Shown in pieces: positions 11,739 through 22,719 of a DNA stretch of 64,000 nt. How positions within the stretch are numbered: the first letter of the stretch is position 1; the number at the start of each line of letters is the position of its first letter. The stretch covers positions 496,001 to 560,000 of the forward strand of contig NC_070569.1 in the NCBI RefSeq assembly GCF_026914185.1. Reading direction: 5' to 3'. Position numbers and translations under genes: made by a program. Source of the DNA: Puccinia triticina (Eukaryota; Basidiomycota; Pucciniomycetes; Pucciniales; Pucciniaceae). Below the pieces are notes generated by a model. That model had not been told where the DNA came from. It searched no databases and was given only the letters and a program-made list of their open reading frames with translations.

Positions 11739-12580
11739 ATGAGCAGTCCCTGCTTGTTGGAAGAGATTCCCATTCTTTTCCCTCGCCTCGAATCCCCTTT
11801 GATCGGCTGACTCGGTTCTCCTGGGGACAAAGGTCATCCCATCCCCGTTTCTCCCCCTACTCCTGTTGTTGGGCATGGGGTTGCCGTTCATGGTGTGCGC
11901 AGCGCTCGCGAAAGCCGCAGCGCTCGTGGAAGTCGCAGCAGTCGTGGAGGACGTGGTGGTCGAGGTAGCCGTGGTTTGCGTCGCGGTCATCCCACCCGTT
12001 CGTACCGCCCGCCGTTCCGTCGAGGTGGTTATGTTCCTGGTGGAGCAGATGTAAGTGAATTTTGCTTCTTCTATCGTCCGTCATGCCTTGCTGAGACTAA
12101 GATTCCAATAGATCATGTCGAAAAACCGGGCTATCATTGAGGCTATGCCCCAACTTCCCCCTGTTTTTGCTAGTCATCCTCGCACTGCTACTACTAGCGG
12201 GAGCTTCATCACTCCTCTCTTTCCTAGTCGCTCCGCTTCTGTTTACTCGGCGAGTTCCGCCGCGACTGCGAAAGACTTCTTGACTCCTCAAGTCCGCGTT
12301 CCGTCTCCGAATCCTCCCGGTTTTTATGATCCTTCCGACTTTCATCGCTTGACCCGCGACCAATTTATCCCTTCTAGATCGCCGATCCGCTCCAGAACTA
12401 TTCAATCGATATGCGTTTGTTCCCCAATACATCAAAGACCTTTACCAGTCCATCATGTCCGCCTTGGTGCACCACTTTCAACGTTTCCCCGCCGCCAATG
12501 CCGAAGAACGCGCTAGCCGAGTCAGCCTCTTCCGCTTCATAACCCGTCGTTACCGCACTATGACTCGCCACACCGTTTGA
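11739..12580 (+). pseudogene. RGG-rich spliced gene, three exons, one in-frame TGA
   Basis: Reading starts at ATG 11,739. Exon 1 to 12,050 includes an arginine/glycine/serine repeat (RSARGSRSSRGGRGGRGSRG), an RGG-box composition typical of RNA-binding or gag-like proteins. A 61-bp intron (GTAAGT at 12,051; CCAATAG to 12,111) joins in phase 0 to exon 2 (12,112-12,319). A 58-bp intron (GTTTTT at 12,320; TTCTAG to 12,377) joins in phase 1 to exon 3 (12,378-12,580), encoding FNRYAFVPQYIKDLYQ and RFITRRYRTMTRHTV before TGA. Both introns restore the frame exactly, supporting expression at some time. The TGA at 11,808-11,810 breaks exon 1 unless the true start is elsewhere. Gene identity is not recognised; it could be host or a retroelement gag. 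The DNA is richer in GC than its surroundings. Confidence 0.5.
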
Positions 12581-12829
12581 ACTGTACATTTTTCTTTCTT
12601 CCTTTTCTTTTTGAAAAACACTTTCTGAAACCTGTTATTGTATTTCCTTAGTCCTATTCGCCTCTAGCTTGATGGACGACCGATCTCCAAGGGGTAAAAT
12701 TTCCAGTAAAGCCAAAAAAATCGCCAAATAGTATAAAACCTAAAAAATCTTTATAGCTAAAAAAAACTTAAAAAAATTTGTCTTTTAGCCTATATTACTG
12801 TTAGTTATTAGTTAAAGTAACCCAAAACC

Positions 12830-12842
12830 CCTCCCCCAACTT
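12830..12842 (-). other. Polypurine tract of the minus-strand Ty3 element
   Basis: AAGTTGGGGGAGG on the minus strand, preceded by GGGGACAACC, the same preamble seen at 3,555 and 7,530. It would prime plus-strand DNA synthesis. Confidence 0.5.
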
Positions 12843-13217
12843 AAAAAGGTTGTCCCCAACCTCCAAGTGAGAGTGAGAACTTTATCAGAGAGAGTGAGCT
12901 TTGAGAGAAAAAAATGAGATCAGGATACCAATCTGAGGAAATTTTGAGAGAAGTGAGAGTGCCTCCCCCAACTTAAAAAATTTGAAACCAGCAAGTTTTT
13001 TGTCTTTTTGATTATGTGTTGATTTTTGAAGTGTTTTGCTGAAATTTGATGTTCTTGAAGTGTTTTTTTTTTTTTTAATGCTGATTTTGAATAGATTTTT
13101 GAGTGTTTTCAGAGTTTGTGCTTGAGTTACTGAATTATAAAGAATTTGATCAGCTTAAGTATTGGTAGTTTAAACAGAAAGGTTGAACAGTTTAGTCTCA
13201 TGCCCAGGAGGTAATGC

Positions 13218-14003
13218 TCAATCAGAAGAATCAGGGTTTTCTTCATCAGAAGAGTGATGACTGTTTTCATCTTGACTATTGAGTTCAGAGTCTTGTTCAT
13301 CTTCAATGACTTGATCCAGGGGTAGTCCCCGAGGATAAAAACGCTTAATGTGAGATGCTGCATAGTTTCGGTGAAGTTCCGTTCCATCCAATTCTTCGAG
13401 TACATAAGAGCCTTTAGGTAGTTGATTCTTGATTCTGAAGGGACCATTCCAGTGGTTCGAAAATAATTTTCCCCACTGATCCTCCAAGCTTTTATTGTAG
13501 ATGAGTACTAGTCCGCCAGTGTCCAAAGGTCGCCGTAGTCGAGCTGCCATTTTTCTATCCCAGTATCTGACAGAAGCCTCTCTAGCTTTCATCATCTTAG
13601 TGTGAGCTTCTTCCAGAATTTCTTCCCGTCGTTCGAGTTGCTTTGCCCGAGCTTCCAAAAGTTGTTCTGTAGTTTTGATTTCTAACCAATCTATTCCCAA
13701 ATAGGTGTCCATTTCCAAATCTACTGGTAGTACTGGTAGTTGTCCAAATACGAGTTCATAGGGAGTGAATCCAGTCGTCCGCTTTGTTGAGATCCTGTCC
13801 GAAAATAAAACTAGTGGAAGATACTCCCTCCACTTTCCACCAGATTCACCACACATTTTAAACAGAGCGTTCTTGATGGGTCGATGTCCATGTTCAATCA
13901 TTCCATTTGCCTCCGGATAGTAAGGTGTTGTAGGTTTTAGAGTTGCTCCAATAATTTTCACAGCTTCAATGAAGTCTTCTCTGAATTCCGCGCCGTTATC
14001 CAC
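13218..14003 (-). pseudogene. Integrase, C-terminal half (after the insertion)
   Basis: Begins at the second catalytic Asp (VDNGAEF) and contains the Glu motif (ANGMIEHGHR). It continues through FTPYELVFGQLP, then a coiled, charged stretch, then a GPF-type C-terminal module (HWNGPFRIKN, GSYVLEELDG, SHIKRFYP). It ends in an acidic Ser-rich tail at 13,218 and has no chromodomain. It is severed from its N-terminal half at 15,059 by the 1,052-bp insertion. Deleting the insertion plus one 6-bp TSD copy puts the two halves back in one frame. Confidence 0.85.
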
Positions 14004-14006
14004 CGT

Positions 14007-15058
14007 TGTGGTGATCCAGATCTGTTGCGTGCAACAAAACTGTCAAAACCTCAACTTACAGCCTAAAATACTAGCATATGATAGAATATTATTAGAGAAA
14101 TAGATTCTACATACAAACTTAACCCTAGTCACTCACTTCAACTACCCAGCTAGCTCTTTTAGTTTAGAAGTTAGTTACAATTATAGGTTTAGTACAGGCC
14201 ATACCCAGGTGGAAAGTCATATAAATCATAAAAGGCATGCATATATAGAAGAGTATAGTTAGATTTACTAGTTAGGCAGGCCTCCACTATTAGCTACAGA
14301 TCACCTCACGCAACCTGCGCGTTGGAAACTGCAGCGACTAGGCCTCCACTCAACAACTCAACGGATTTGCGCGGACCTTACATCGATGCATGCGGTCAGA
14401 AAGCCTCCACTTTGGCAGTGCAACCAACCTAGGTGGACTTTGCCTTAAAAAGTACAAATCACACATGGTCATGCGGAACATCAGTTTAAGTTATGCACCC
14501 CTTGCAGAAGGCAGTGCAATCCACAGGGTCACCACCAGCAGAAATGCCTCGAGTGCAGCCCTCACCAGCAAAAATAACTCAGAAAAGAATATATAAGGAG
14601 GCCCTCCTCCCACCATTTTTCCATCATCACCCAGGCACCCCAGCTCAGTGGTCACCAGTCATCATTTTTGCTATCATCACGGAAGACACAGTCATCATAC
14701 ATTAACATAGAAATCTCATACCACACTCCATCATCATTTCTCTCTGCTGAAACCATTAAAAACCCAAAAAAACATATTCTCACTTGATTATATTCTTTGC
14801 CCATCTCGCCATATAGAGGTTGTATACGCATCTTGTACTTGTTAAAACTGATCTAGGTCTGATAGAGACTACTACATACAAGTTTTCTCCGTCATAAAAG
14901 TCACGCCACAACAATAAATAAATTTGTTGTCAGAATTCTGTAGTATAATAGAGGGGCAGGTCTTTCAAACCACCCGTAACAGTAGTATTACTTAGCTGGA
15001 ATATCATATTGTTATTTCCCCCTCAAAGGACTGCCAACCCATCCCAAAGGAGTTCTCA
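14007..15058. mobile_element. 1,052-bp TG..CA insertion (solo LTR-like) in integrase
   Basis: Starts TGTGGTGATCC and ends AGTTCTCA, flanked by CACCGT on both sides (14,001-14,006 and 15,059-15,064). A TATATAAGGAGGCCCTCCTCC core-promoter-like motif lies at 14,590-14,610, reading plus. There is no coding content. TG..CA ends, TSD and promoter suggest a solo LTR. Length and TSD are inferred from uninterrupted reading of the integrase on both sides. Confidence 0.75.
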
Positions 15059-16537
15059 CACCGTGACTGTCTTGATTGAACTGTACCTGTAGACCCAGTT
15101 TTCCAAAAGAAACTGGGCTACATTGCTTGCAGTGAGTTTGACCAATGGGGCGGCCTCAACCCATCCAGATAAGTCGTCCTGTGCCACAATAAGATATTTG
15201 TATTGACCAGCTTTGATGTGACATGCGTCCAGAGCCACTCGTCCAAAGATGTAGCTATCCCCAGTTGCATTTTGAATTTCCCTAGGTACTGTTGGATCCC
15301 GCTTTTGACAAGCTTCACAGCTTCGAACCCAATTCTTGACCTTCTTCTTCAGGCTGGGCCACCAAAACCGAGTTACTAATCGCTGATAAGTTTCTTCTAT
15401 TCCACGATGCCCCAATTCTTCATGAACCTGTTGTAGCAGTTTTTCTTGATAAGTGTCATTAGAGATTACTATCTGTGGAGAGGGTGAGTGTTTCCGCATA
15501 AGTCGTCCATCGCTACTGAAGAATTTAGCTGAGTTCCGCCGTAATTTTGCAAAATCCACTTTGCCCATTCCGTCAGGCGGTTCCAAAGTTTCCAGGTAGT
15601 GTCGAAGGTTCCTCCAATATCCTGGAGACTCCCATTCCTTGAGTTCTAGAATTGTTGATTGAGTGCAGATCCTAAATGTGTAACAGGGTTTGATTAGGGG
15701 TTCCTCCTTGTCAAAGTCGTCCGGGTCCATGTAGAATTCCTCGTCGTCGCTAGAAATAGGGCGCCTTGAAAGCCCATCCGGTAATGTGAAAGTTTTCCCA
15801 GGTTTATGAACTATGTCGTAAGAAAATAACTGAATAAATGACACCCATCGAGTCATAGGTGCATTGGGTAATGATGGAGAGTTTATCATCTGAATTAATG
15901 ACTTGGCGTCCACTTGGAGCTCAAAGTGCTGGCCCCAAAGGTAGATCTGTAACTTCTTCAAAACCCTAGCTACTCCGCACAACTCCAACTTAGGCTGAGA
16001 GTACCGTGATTCCACTGGTGGAAATACTATTGATCTGTAAAGTATAGGTCGATCCAATCCAGTTTCAAGTTCCTGTTGCATCAATACCGCACCCGCCGCT
16101 ATGAAGCTTGAGTCAACCGCCAGTTTAATCAATCCTGCGTCCGTTGAGTAGTCAATGCTCTTGAGAACAATGTCTTTGCCAATTATTTCCTTGAGTTGCT
16201 TGAAAGCTTGATTGCATTTATCCGTCCAAACCCATTCGGCGTCCTTCCTGGTGAGCTGTCGTAAAGGTGCTGCCTTCTCAGACAGATTTTCAATGAATAT
16301 CCGTACGTAAGTGATTATTCCTAAAAATCCGCGAAGTTCCGTGACATTTGAAGGTGTTGGCCAGGTTAATATTTTGTTTTTCTTTTGACTAGAAACTTGT
16401 CGTCCAATCTGAGAAACCATGTGTCCAACAATGTCCAAGGCAGGAACGCAACAAGAAAACTTTTTCCCTGAAACTGTGAGTCCTGCTTCTTCTATACCCT
16501 GAATAATATCTGTTCCAATGTCTGTGCGTATTCCCAA
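15056..16537 (-). pseudogene. RNase H and N-terminal half of integrase
   Basis: After the RT connection (LRGFLGIITYVR) comes RNase H with its acidic residues in KLAVDSS, PKLELCG and QVDAKSL, ending LPDGLSRR. The integrase zinc finger follows (HEELGH, then CEACQK), then the first catalytic Asp (VALDACHI). The frame is shifted relative to RT at about 16,500-16,540. It stops at the 1,052-bp insertion just before the second catalytic Asp. Confidence 0.85.
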
Positions 16538-17373
16538 ATAAATTGTCTAATCCCCGGATTTTCCTTCAAAGTTTGTCCACCATAGGTTAATGTTCGTGGT
16601 CCTTTGATGCCGCCGTCGTCGATGAACACGCCCACATGTTCTGGAATCTCATCTTGCAAAATCCAAATCATCTGAGCCTGATATACTGCTACTGAATTGG
16701 TTGCACCTTGAGGAAGTCGAGTAAGCTGGAATCGTCCTAGTGGAGTGTCGAAAGTTGTGAGGGGCCTTGATTCTTCCGCTAATTCTCTTTTGTTGTATCC
16801 TCCCATAATATCACCGAGTCCATAGCAAGCTCTTCCAGCAAAAGATTCAATGAATTCTTCTGTTGCAGGGGGCAAGCCAGCATCCTTGATTGTAACTTTG
16901 TTCATTTCTTGTAGATCGTGTACGATTCTGAGTTTCCCGTCGTGTTTGGCAACACAAAACACTGGACTGGAGTAGCTTGATGTTGATGGTTCGTAAAGGC
17001 CGGTCCTAACTCGTTCCCGTACTAGTTCAGTGTATTCTTCCTTAATTGCCGCCGGAATGGGAATTGGTTTCTTCTGCCATGGAGTGTGTTCTACCACTGG
17101 TATGACATAAGGTAAGCCATAAGAGTGTTTCAACAATCCACGTTCCGCTGGACAGAATGCGAGAGATTTTTGTCAAATGACAATGAGATGTTTAAACAGC
17201 TTGAGTTCCTCTGGCCAGAGCCATCCTTCAGGTCCAAAGTTGATGACTTTCAGGCGCTCTTCCGTAATTTTTGCTGTAGGTTGAAATTCTGGTGGATCAG
17301 GTGATAAAGGTGTTTCGTAAGGATCCCGTGATAAAGCTGGTCGTTGAAGAGGTGGGTTGATCAATTGTGGCAT
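16492..17373 (-). pseudogene. Reverse transcriptase of the minus-strand Ty3 element
   Basis: Family landmarks in order: VRTGLYEPSTSSYSSP, VFCVAKHDGKLRIVHDL, ITYGLGD-like strand 3 (CYGLGDIMGGY), FQLTRLPQGATNS and the polymerase box VGVFIDDG, where both catalytic Asp residues remain. A TGA at 17,173-17,175 interrupts the linker between protease and RT without changing the frame. A frameshift follows the polymerase box near 16,500-16,540. Without these the domain would be of normal length. Confidence 0.85.
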
Positions 17374-17388
17374 GGCTTGATTGATAGG

Positions 17389-20029
17389 TCAAACTTTCTT
17401 GGCCACTGGTTTGTACTTTGTCATACACCACATGTTTTCCTCCTTCCAACTCTTACAGAGATCTTTCTGTGCTGAAGCGCCTAGCCCGGTGGCTAACAAA
17501 CTGTTTATTCGTAAATCTTTGTCCAGGGTTGGTGGTTTTGCCACAACCTGAGGTACAGGTTTTTCTTTTTCTGATTTTCTCCGCAGACGTAAACACATGT
17601 TTTTGACCCAGCCCAACTTCTTTGAAATTTTAGTTCGAATCTTGACCGAGTCCGTGTTGTCCGAAAAGCGTGACTGATTTGAATGTTGTGTCATGTAAGC
17701 AGTTGTTTGCGCAGTCTGTGTGGGGCTTGGTCCTAAATGTTTTAACTGATTCCATCCTCGTCCTTGTCCAACTTGAGCTATTGGTACCGTAATCCTTCTT
17801 CCAATATCCCCTTGAAAGGATAGAAATTCGCCAGTCCCTGGATAGTCCAAAGTGCAATTGTAGTCAAAAAGGAAAGGCCGTCTGAGTATACATTCCTGAG
17901 CTTGTGGTGAAACAAAGAGGTGTACCGGTCCCGAGAATCATCCAATTCCAATGGTGCAGTTTTCCACTACTCCTTTGATATCGCATCTTTCTCCGCCAAT
18001 GCCTCTCATTGGGATCTCCACCTTAACTACTTCCAGGTCCAGATCAATAGCTGCCTGGCTTGGAATTACATTGACCATCGATCCAGAATCCACCATGAAC
18101 AATACTTTGTGTCCGGAGATTTGAGTGTTGATAAATCCTAACGCGCAGCTATAGTAACAGTTATATTCCGAATCTTCTTCCTCCTTGTTAAGTAACATCA
18201 AAGCTGAAACCTTGGGTTCCAATTTGTTCCCATTCACGCATGACATTGTAGAGGTTTTGTATCCAGGGATTCGAGCTTGGAGTTTGTTGATTACTTCTTG
18301 AGCGTAAGTTGGGGAGATTGCCGTAAGTTGAGAAAAGGTAGTTGGTATCTTCAAGTTGTCCAGTTCAGTTACTAGAGCCGTTTCTGCTGAATTTTCCTTC
18401 TTTGATGGCGTTGATTTCCTGTCAGGGTCCAAGATTTGGCCGGGAGTCTTCCTAGTTGCTGGAACTTCTCGAATAACTTCTTCCGGTCCGACTTCCTGAT
18501 CCACGTCCATTGCCAAATCATCTGCTTGTGCCAGAGGTTTTCGTCGTCCACGGAGCGCTTCTGCTCTAGTTGTCGCCACATTGGATTCAAATTTTACTTT
18601 TTCAAAGTTAGCTGATCCAAGCCTTGGAGGTTCCCAGTCAATTTTGTGCATTGAAGAGGTACAGTCGGATTCTTGCTGGAGTCTTTTACTGTTGATTGAA
18701 AACACTGCTGGATTATCGGTTCTGAATGCTGCCGTTACTTTTGCTTTAGGTTTTGCGGATTCCGCAGCCACCACCACACGAATAGGTCTTGAGTTGTCCG
18801 CTGGGATCTTTTCTCCACTGGGAAGACAAAAGTCACGTCCGTCACGCTTGACTAAGCCTTCTCTTTTGTCCTTCTGAGCCTCATAACAAGAAAATGCTGA
18901 ATGTCCTTCTCGATGACAGTAGGTACAAGGTCGGGGTTTGTATAGTCGTCCACTTGGCCTTTCATTTCCACGAGAATATTCCGCCTTTGGTGAGTTCACT
19001 AGCTTGCCAGTTAAAGCATCGATTGCTTTTGCCGGACTGTTGACTTGCTTCTGCAGCACCTCCGGGGGATTCTCTTCAACCATCTTTTCCCGTTTCTTGC
19101 TGTTGCCTTTCTTCTCGTCTAACTTCTTTTGCATCGCTCGATTAGCTTCACTGAAACCGCTTCCTACAAATGTTTCGTCTGCTGCAGCTCGGACTTCATC
19201 CTCAGCCACATCCATCAAGTCTTCTAGGTGAGGCCTCTTAGGATAACCATCTTTGCCGTAAGGAATCAGGTCCTGTTTGACCATCTTGTGTTTGATTGAT
19301 TTCTGTAATTCTTTAGAAAATGCCATAAAAAATAGGTGAGTAATGTCTTGTTGGTCTCTAATGTGCTCATTAGCAACCAAATACTTTGTTATTAGTAAAA
19401 ATTTTGATTTGTAGTTCTTGTATTCTTTGAAACCTTTAGGTCCACCAGTCTTCGCCTGTTCTTCCACAAAGTTTTGCAGGTCCCGAATGGTGAATTGAAT
19501 TTTTTGCATGGGTGTCACCCCATATTTCCTTCATGCTACGCCTGAGCATGTTCCAGTCCCGTTGTTCGTATCCGTCCATTGATTCCAGTTCTTGCTTCAG
19601 GTCTTCAGGCCCAACAAAGCTGCAAATCTGTTGAACCATGTGGTATCCTTCTGCTCCATAAACTTCTGCCGCCAGTTCAAATCAGTCCAGAAATTCCTTG
19701 AAGTTTTCTCCATTGTATAATAAGTTTGCCGCTTTGATAATTATCACTTTTCTTTTAGGTTCCGTCCTGGTTGGGTTGTTTACTTTGGGGTCTTGAGGTA
19801 AGCCATATTTTCCAGGAGGGTGAGTCTGAGTGTTTTCTTGAGTAGTTCTATTGTTGGCCAACCGTCCACAATAGGTCCTTGTTTGAGTGTGAGACATAGG
19901 TGGTGGAGGTAGTGGATCAACATTCATTCTAGTGTTCTGAATGTTTTGAGTTCCATTGAATAGCCCGAGTGGATTTGGATTGTTTGTTGGTAGGACGTTT
20001 TCCAAGTCTTCATTCTGTGGAAAAGCCAT
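17389..20029 (-). pseudogene. gag and aspartic protease of the minus-strand Ty3 element
   Basis: Starts MAFPQNEDLENV at 20,029. A TGA at 19,682-19,684 lies inside gag and reading continues in the same frame (FELAAEVYGAEG). A frameshift near 19,510 shifts to the frame kept for the rest. The nucleocapsid CCHC knuckle is CTYCHREGHSAFSC. The protease site is FMVDSGSMVNVIP. A TGA at 17,938-17,940 falls just after the protease core, and in-frame reading continues through FLFDYNCTLDYPGTG to another TGA at 17,389-17,391, then in frame into the RT linker. All domain landmarks of a Ty3 gag-PR are present, but it is untranslatable as it stands. Confidence 0.85.
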
Positions 20030-20595
20030 GCCTGAGTTTTAACTGATTTCTGATCCTTTATGTTAGATGAGTCATTTAATATTTGCTAGTAGTTGTCCTA
20101 AGGTTTGGTCTCTGTGTTTCTTCCAGGGCGAGTTGGGGGGGTTATACTGAACTAATAATAATACTAAAAAAACTAAATAGTATGATACGTTGTTCAAATA
20201 TTCATATGCGTAGAGGGTTATCGCAGCTAAAATCTGTCCGCAGTGAGTCTATGCCGGCTACCACCTGCTAGTTAAAATATATATCCTAAATGCTCACAAC
20301 AAATACGTCAGTTCTAGCTGGTCCTCGTCTCCTGACCTTATAAGTGATTTTTCAAGTATTTAACTATTTAATCCGGAGTTCTACTAGGAATATGTTGAGG
20401 ACTGATTTGTTATAATGATACCAGAAAGTGTCTTGACAGAGATATGTTTCTTCACTTGAATGTAACAGGTTAGTTTTCCTGCCACCAACTAATCAAAATT
20501 TGCTAAGAATACTTATAAAATTTGCAACAGTGGTTAGAGATATGTTAAGCCACGTGTTCAAAAATAGAAATCCTCTATCACGTTGGGGACTCCCT
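20030..20595. other. Leader or repeat-derived region, no supported gene
   Basis: Would hold the 5' end of the minus-strand Ty3 element. A GAGTTGGGGGGG tract at about 20,130-20,141 reads plus. No LTR matching the 12.6-12.8 kb region could be seen. Confidence 0.3.
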
Positions 20596-21872
20596 TGTAA
20601 AGCTCAAAAGTGTTCCTGAGAACCTTTTGCTGAGTGCAGAAAGGGATGAATGAGGTTACCTCTGCCTTTCCTGGGTCACTAGACACTAAGACAAGCCCCC
20701 CAATCTAAAATTGGAAGGTTTATGTAGTGATAGTGGAGGCGTATCAAAAGATAGCCTACGTCGAACAAGTGGCTTAGGGGATATGGGTGATGTAACCGGC
20801 GCTGAGTGATTTGTGAGTTGATATGGTCCGTGTGTTGCCGCAAAGAGATTGTGGAACACTCTGACAGAGGGGTTGATGATGATTGAGCGATGTAATAGTG
20901 TTTTTGTATGTATGTAATTGTTATGTAATAAGGGTAAAACCACAATATAGTGGGGGCTAATACTGTAGAGTGAGCAAGTGTTGTACTGTTATGGGGTAAG
21001 CTGAGTGCAAGTAGTTTGCTGAGAGAAATTACAACTGGGGGGAGGAGAGCCTCCTTAAATAGAAAAGAGTGAGGGATTTTAGCTCCAGGGGAACCAGGGA
21101 ATGAGGGATTTTAGCTGCCCTGAGCTGTCAAATGAGGGATTTTGGCTGGTGGTACAGCCTAGATGAGGGAATTTAGCCCGATTGACAGGTCACATGATGT
21201 AATGATGAGGCAATTTAGCTGGTGAGAAAATGGAGGTGAGAGGTTTGAGTTTGGCCTATGATGTCATTGACGTATGATGTCATTGGGTCATCTGATCATC
21301 TGTACTGCCCCTGTCTGTCAAATGATGTCATACAAGGGAATTTAGCTAGCCTGAGCTGTCAACTGATGTCGTGTGTAAGCTGCATGAGGGGTTTTTGCTA
21401 GCTTGACACCTGCATGAACTGCAGCGCCTATTACACTAGTCTGCATGCACCTGCATGAGCCTGCATAAGACTGCATAAGACTGCATAAGACTGCATAAGC
21501 CTGCATAAGCCTGCATGACACATGCATAACACAATGTAATGAGTGCAGCTGATGAGTTAAAGCATATGTAAAGGGTAGACAAGTGTCAGAGTGGACCATG
21601 TAACGGATTACATGGTCCTGGGTAAGGGTGGTTCATGTAACGGATTACATGACCTGAGTATGGTGTTTGTGTGCGTGAAACTGGCTGATGGTGTCTTGAA
21701 GGGGTTGTATCTTCTGATCCAGAGGGGTGTAAGGTGTGTTGTCCATGGTATCCTGTGTAGTTTTGGCCGTAGAATCCAATGGTGTCGCCGTATTGGTTGA
21801 TTTGTGAGTGTACATATGAGAAAATAGAAAATTTTGAAATGGGCTAGATGGGTAACCATAAAGCATACCACA
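20596..21872 (-). mobile_element. Dispersed repeat A, copy 1 (LTR-like, about 1.28 kb)
   Basis: Closely matches 25,394-26,541 along its length. Read on the minus strand it begins TGTGGTATGC and includes TATTTAAGGAGGCTCTCCTCC (21,041-21,061), an LTR-like core promoter. It has no coding capacity. Ends are set by where the two copies stop matching; no TSD is visible. Confidence 0.6.
21431..21520 (+). repeat. 10-bp tandem repeat (CTGCATAAGA)n inside repeat A
   Basis: About eight copies of CTGCATAAGA or close variants (CTGCATAAGC, CTGCATGAGC). Copy 2 of repeat A has a diverged version at about 26,090-26,165. Confidence 0.8.
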
Positions 21873-22712
21873 CCGGCCTTGACAGCTCTCTGCGCCACGG
21901 CCAGACTAAAACCCTGCGCTACTACTCCTGTAAGGCCTGCGTTGAGCACGCCTTCAAACTTGCTCTCTCCCACAAACTCAGCGAGGAGAAATGGCTTGAC
22001 CGCTCCTTGACAACGGAAAAGCAAGACTGCTGAACCAGCTAGACAGCCTAGTGGTGGACAACCGCCATCCGGGAGACCGTGCGCTGGACAAAGTTGGCCT
22101 GCTCATCCTCCCGGAGGGCACACTGGTGAAGGTGATGACGCCGGCAGCGAGTGCAAGCATTACGGTCAAATCTATCATTGTGAGTTTGTCTCTGACCACA
22201 CCCTGCCTTTGAAACCGGGCGCTGATCCTGGCTTGTGCCAGTTGGGGGCGAAGGACGATTTGAAACATTCCTTGCCGCCTCAGTTGACTGGCCCGCTGTT
22301 CAGTCTGCATGCGCTAAGCCAAAAGGTGCCAAATCTGCAGCTCGCTGACCTGACCATTGGCTACCCAGCCATCCATCCAGACGGGTACGTTCCCAGAAGC
22401 TATTCCAAGCTCCACTTAATTTTTGGGCATGGCCACCCGCCGCCAAAGGTGCACCCTCACATCAAGATCATCCCCGTCGCTGCCATCTCCATCGAACTCC
22501 TGCCCTCCTTCTCCCCAGACCCAGCAATAGCGGGGGAAGAGAAGAAGGAGATGGGCAGGGCACACCCATCCTCCGAGGAGAACACCCGGTTTGATCAATG
22601 GCTGCGCGCCCAATAGATTGATAAGGACTGGCTGCTGATCGGATTCTATGCCCTTGGCGCCTTTGACAATCCCTCCCTTGCCTCAGCCCACAACCTGCCC
22701 TCCTCCGAATGA
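21873..22712 (+). pseudogene. Broken unknown protein gene adjoining repeat A
   Basis: The 5' end is lost at the edge of repeat A. Reading starts with CKACVEHAFKLALSHKL, shifts frame near 22,000 to DNGKARLLNQLDSLVVD, and shifts again near 22,125 to CKHYGQIYHCEF. It then runs on (SLHALSQKVPNLQLADL, YVPRSYSKLHLIFG) to a TAG at 22,614-22,616, and in the same frame (IDKDWLLIGFYALGAF) to a TGA at 22,710. Protein-like sequence persists through every break, so a real gene has decayed. The stretch is markedly GC-richer than its flanks. Family not recognised. Confidence 0.5.
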
Positions 22713-22719
22713 ATGCTCT

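Larger units (their letters stand above)
12826..20029 (-). mobile_element. Ty3/gypsy LTR retrotransposon, minus strand, degenerate
   Basis: Order on the minus strand is gag, protease, RT, RNase H, integrase, with integrase last: the Ty3/gypsy order. A polypurine tract (AAGTTGGGGGAGG, 12,830-12,842) lies downstream of integrase, with a second similar tract at 12,962-12,974. I could not identify a matching LTR pair, so the outer limits are approximate. The element carries at least four in-frame TGA codons, two frameshifts and one insertion. Confidence 0.85.

Noticed and set aside
11718..12435. Minus-strand ORFs opposite the RGG-rich gene
   Set aside because: Mirror frames of an Arg/Gly/Ser-rich coding sequence; the plus strand has introns and consistent phase.
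18371..19231. Plus-strand ORFs of 97-98 codons over gag
   Set aside because: Antisense shadows of the Ty3 gag frame.
12600..20450. LTR pair for the minus-strand Ty3 element
   Set aside because: Candidate regions at 12.6-12.83 kb and 20.1-20.45 kb did not match each other by eye, so no LTR was called.
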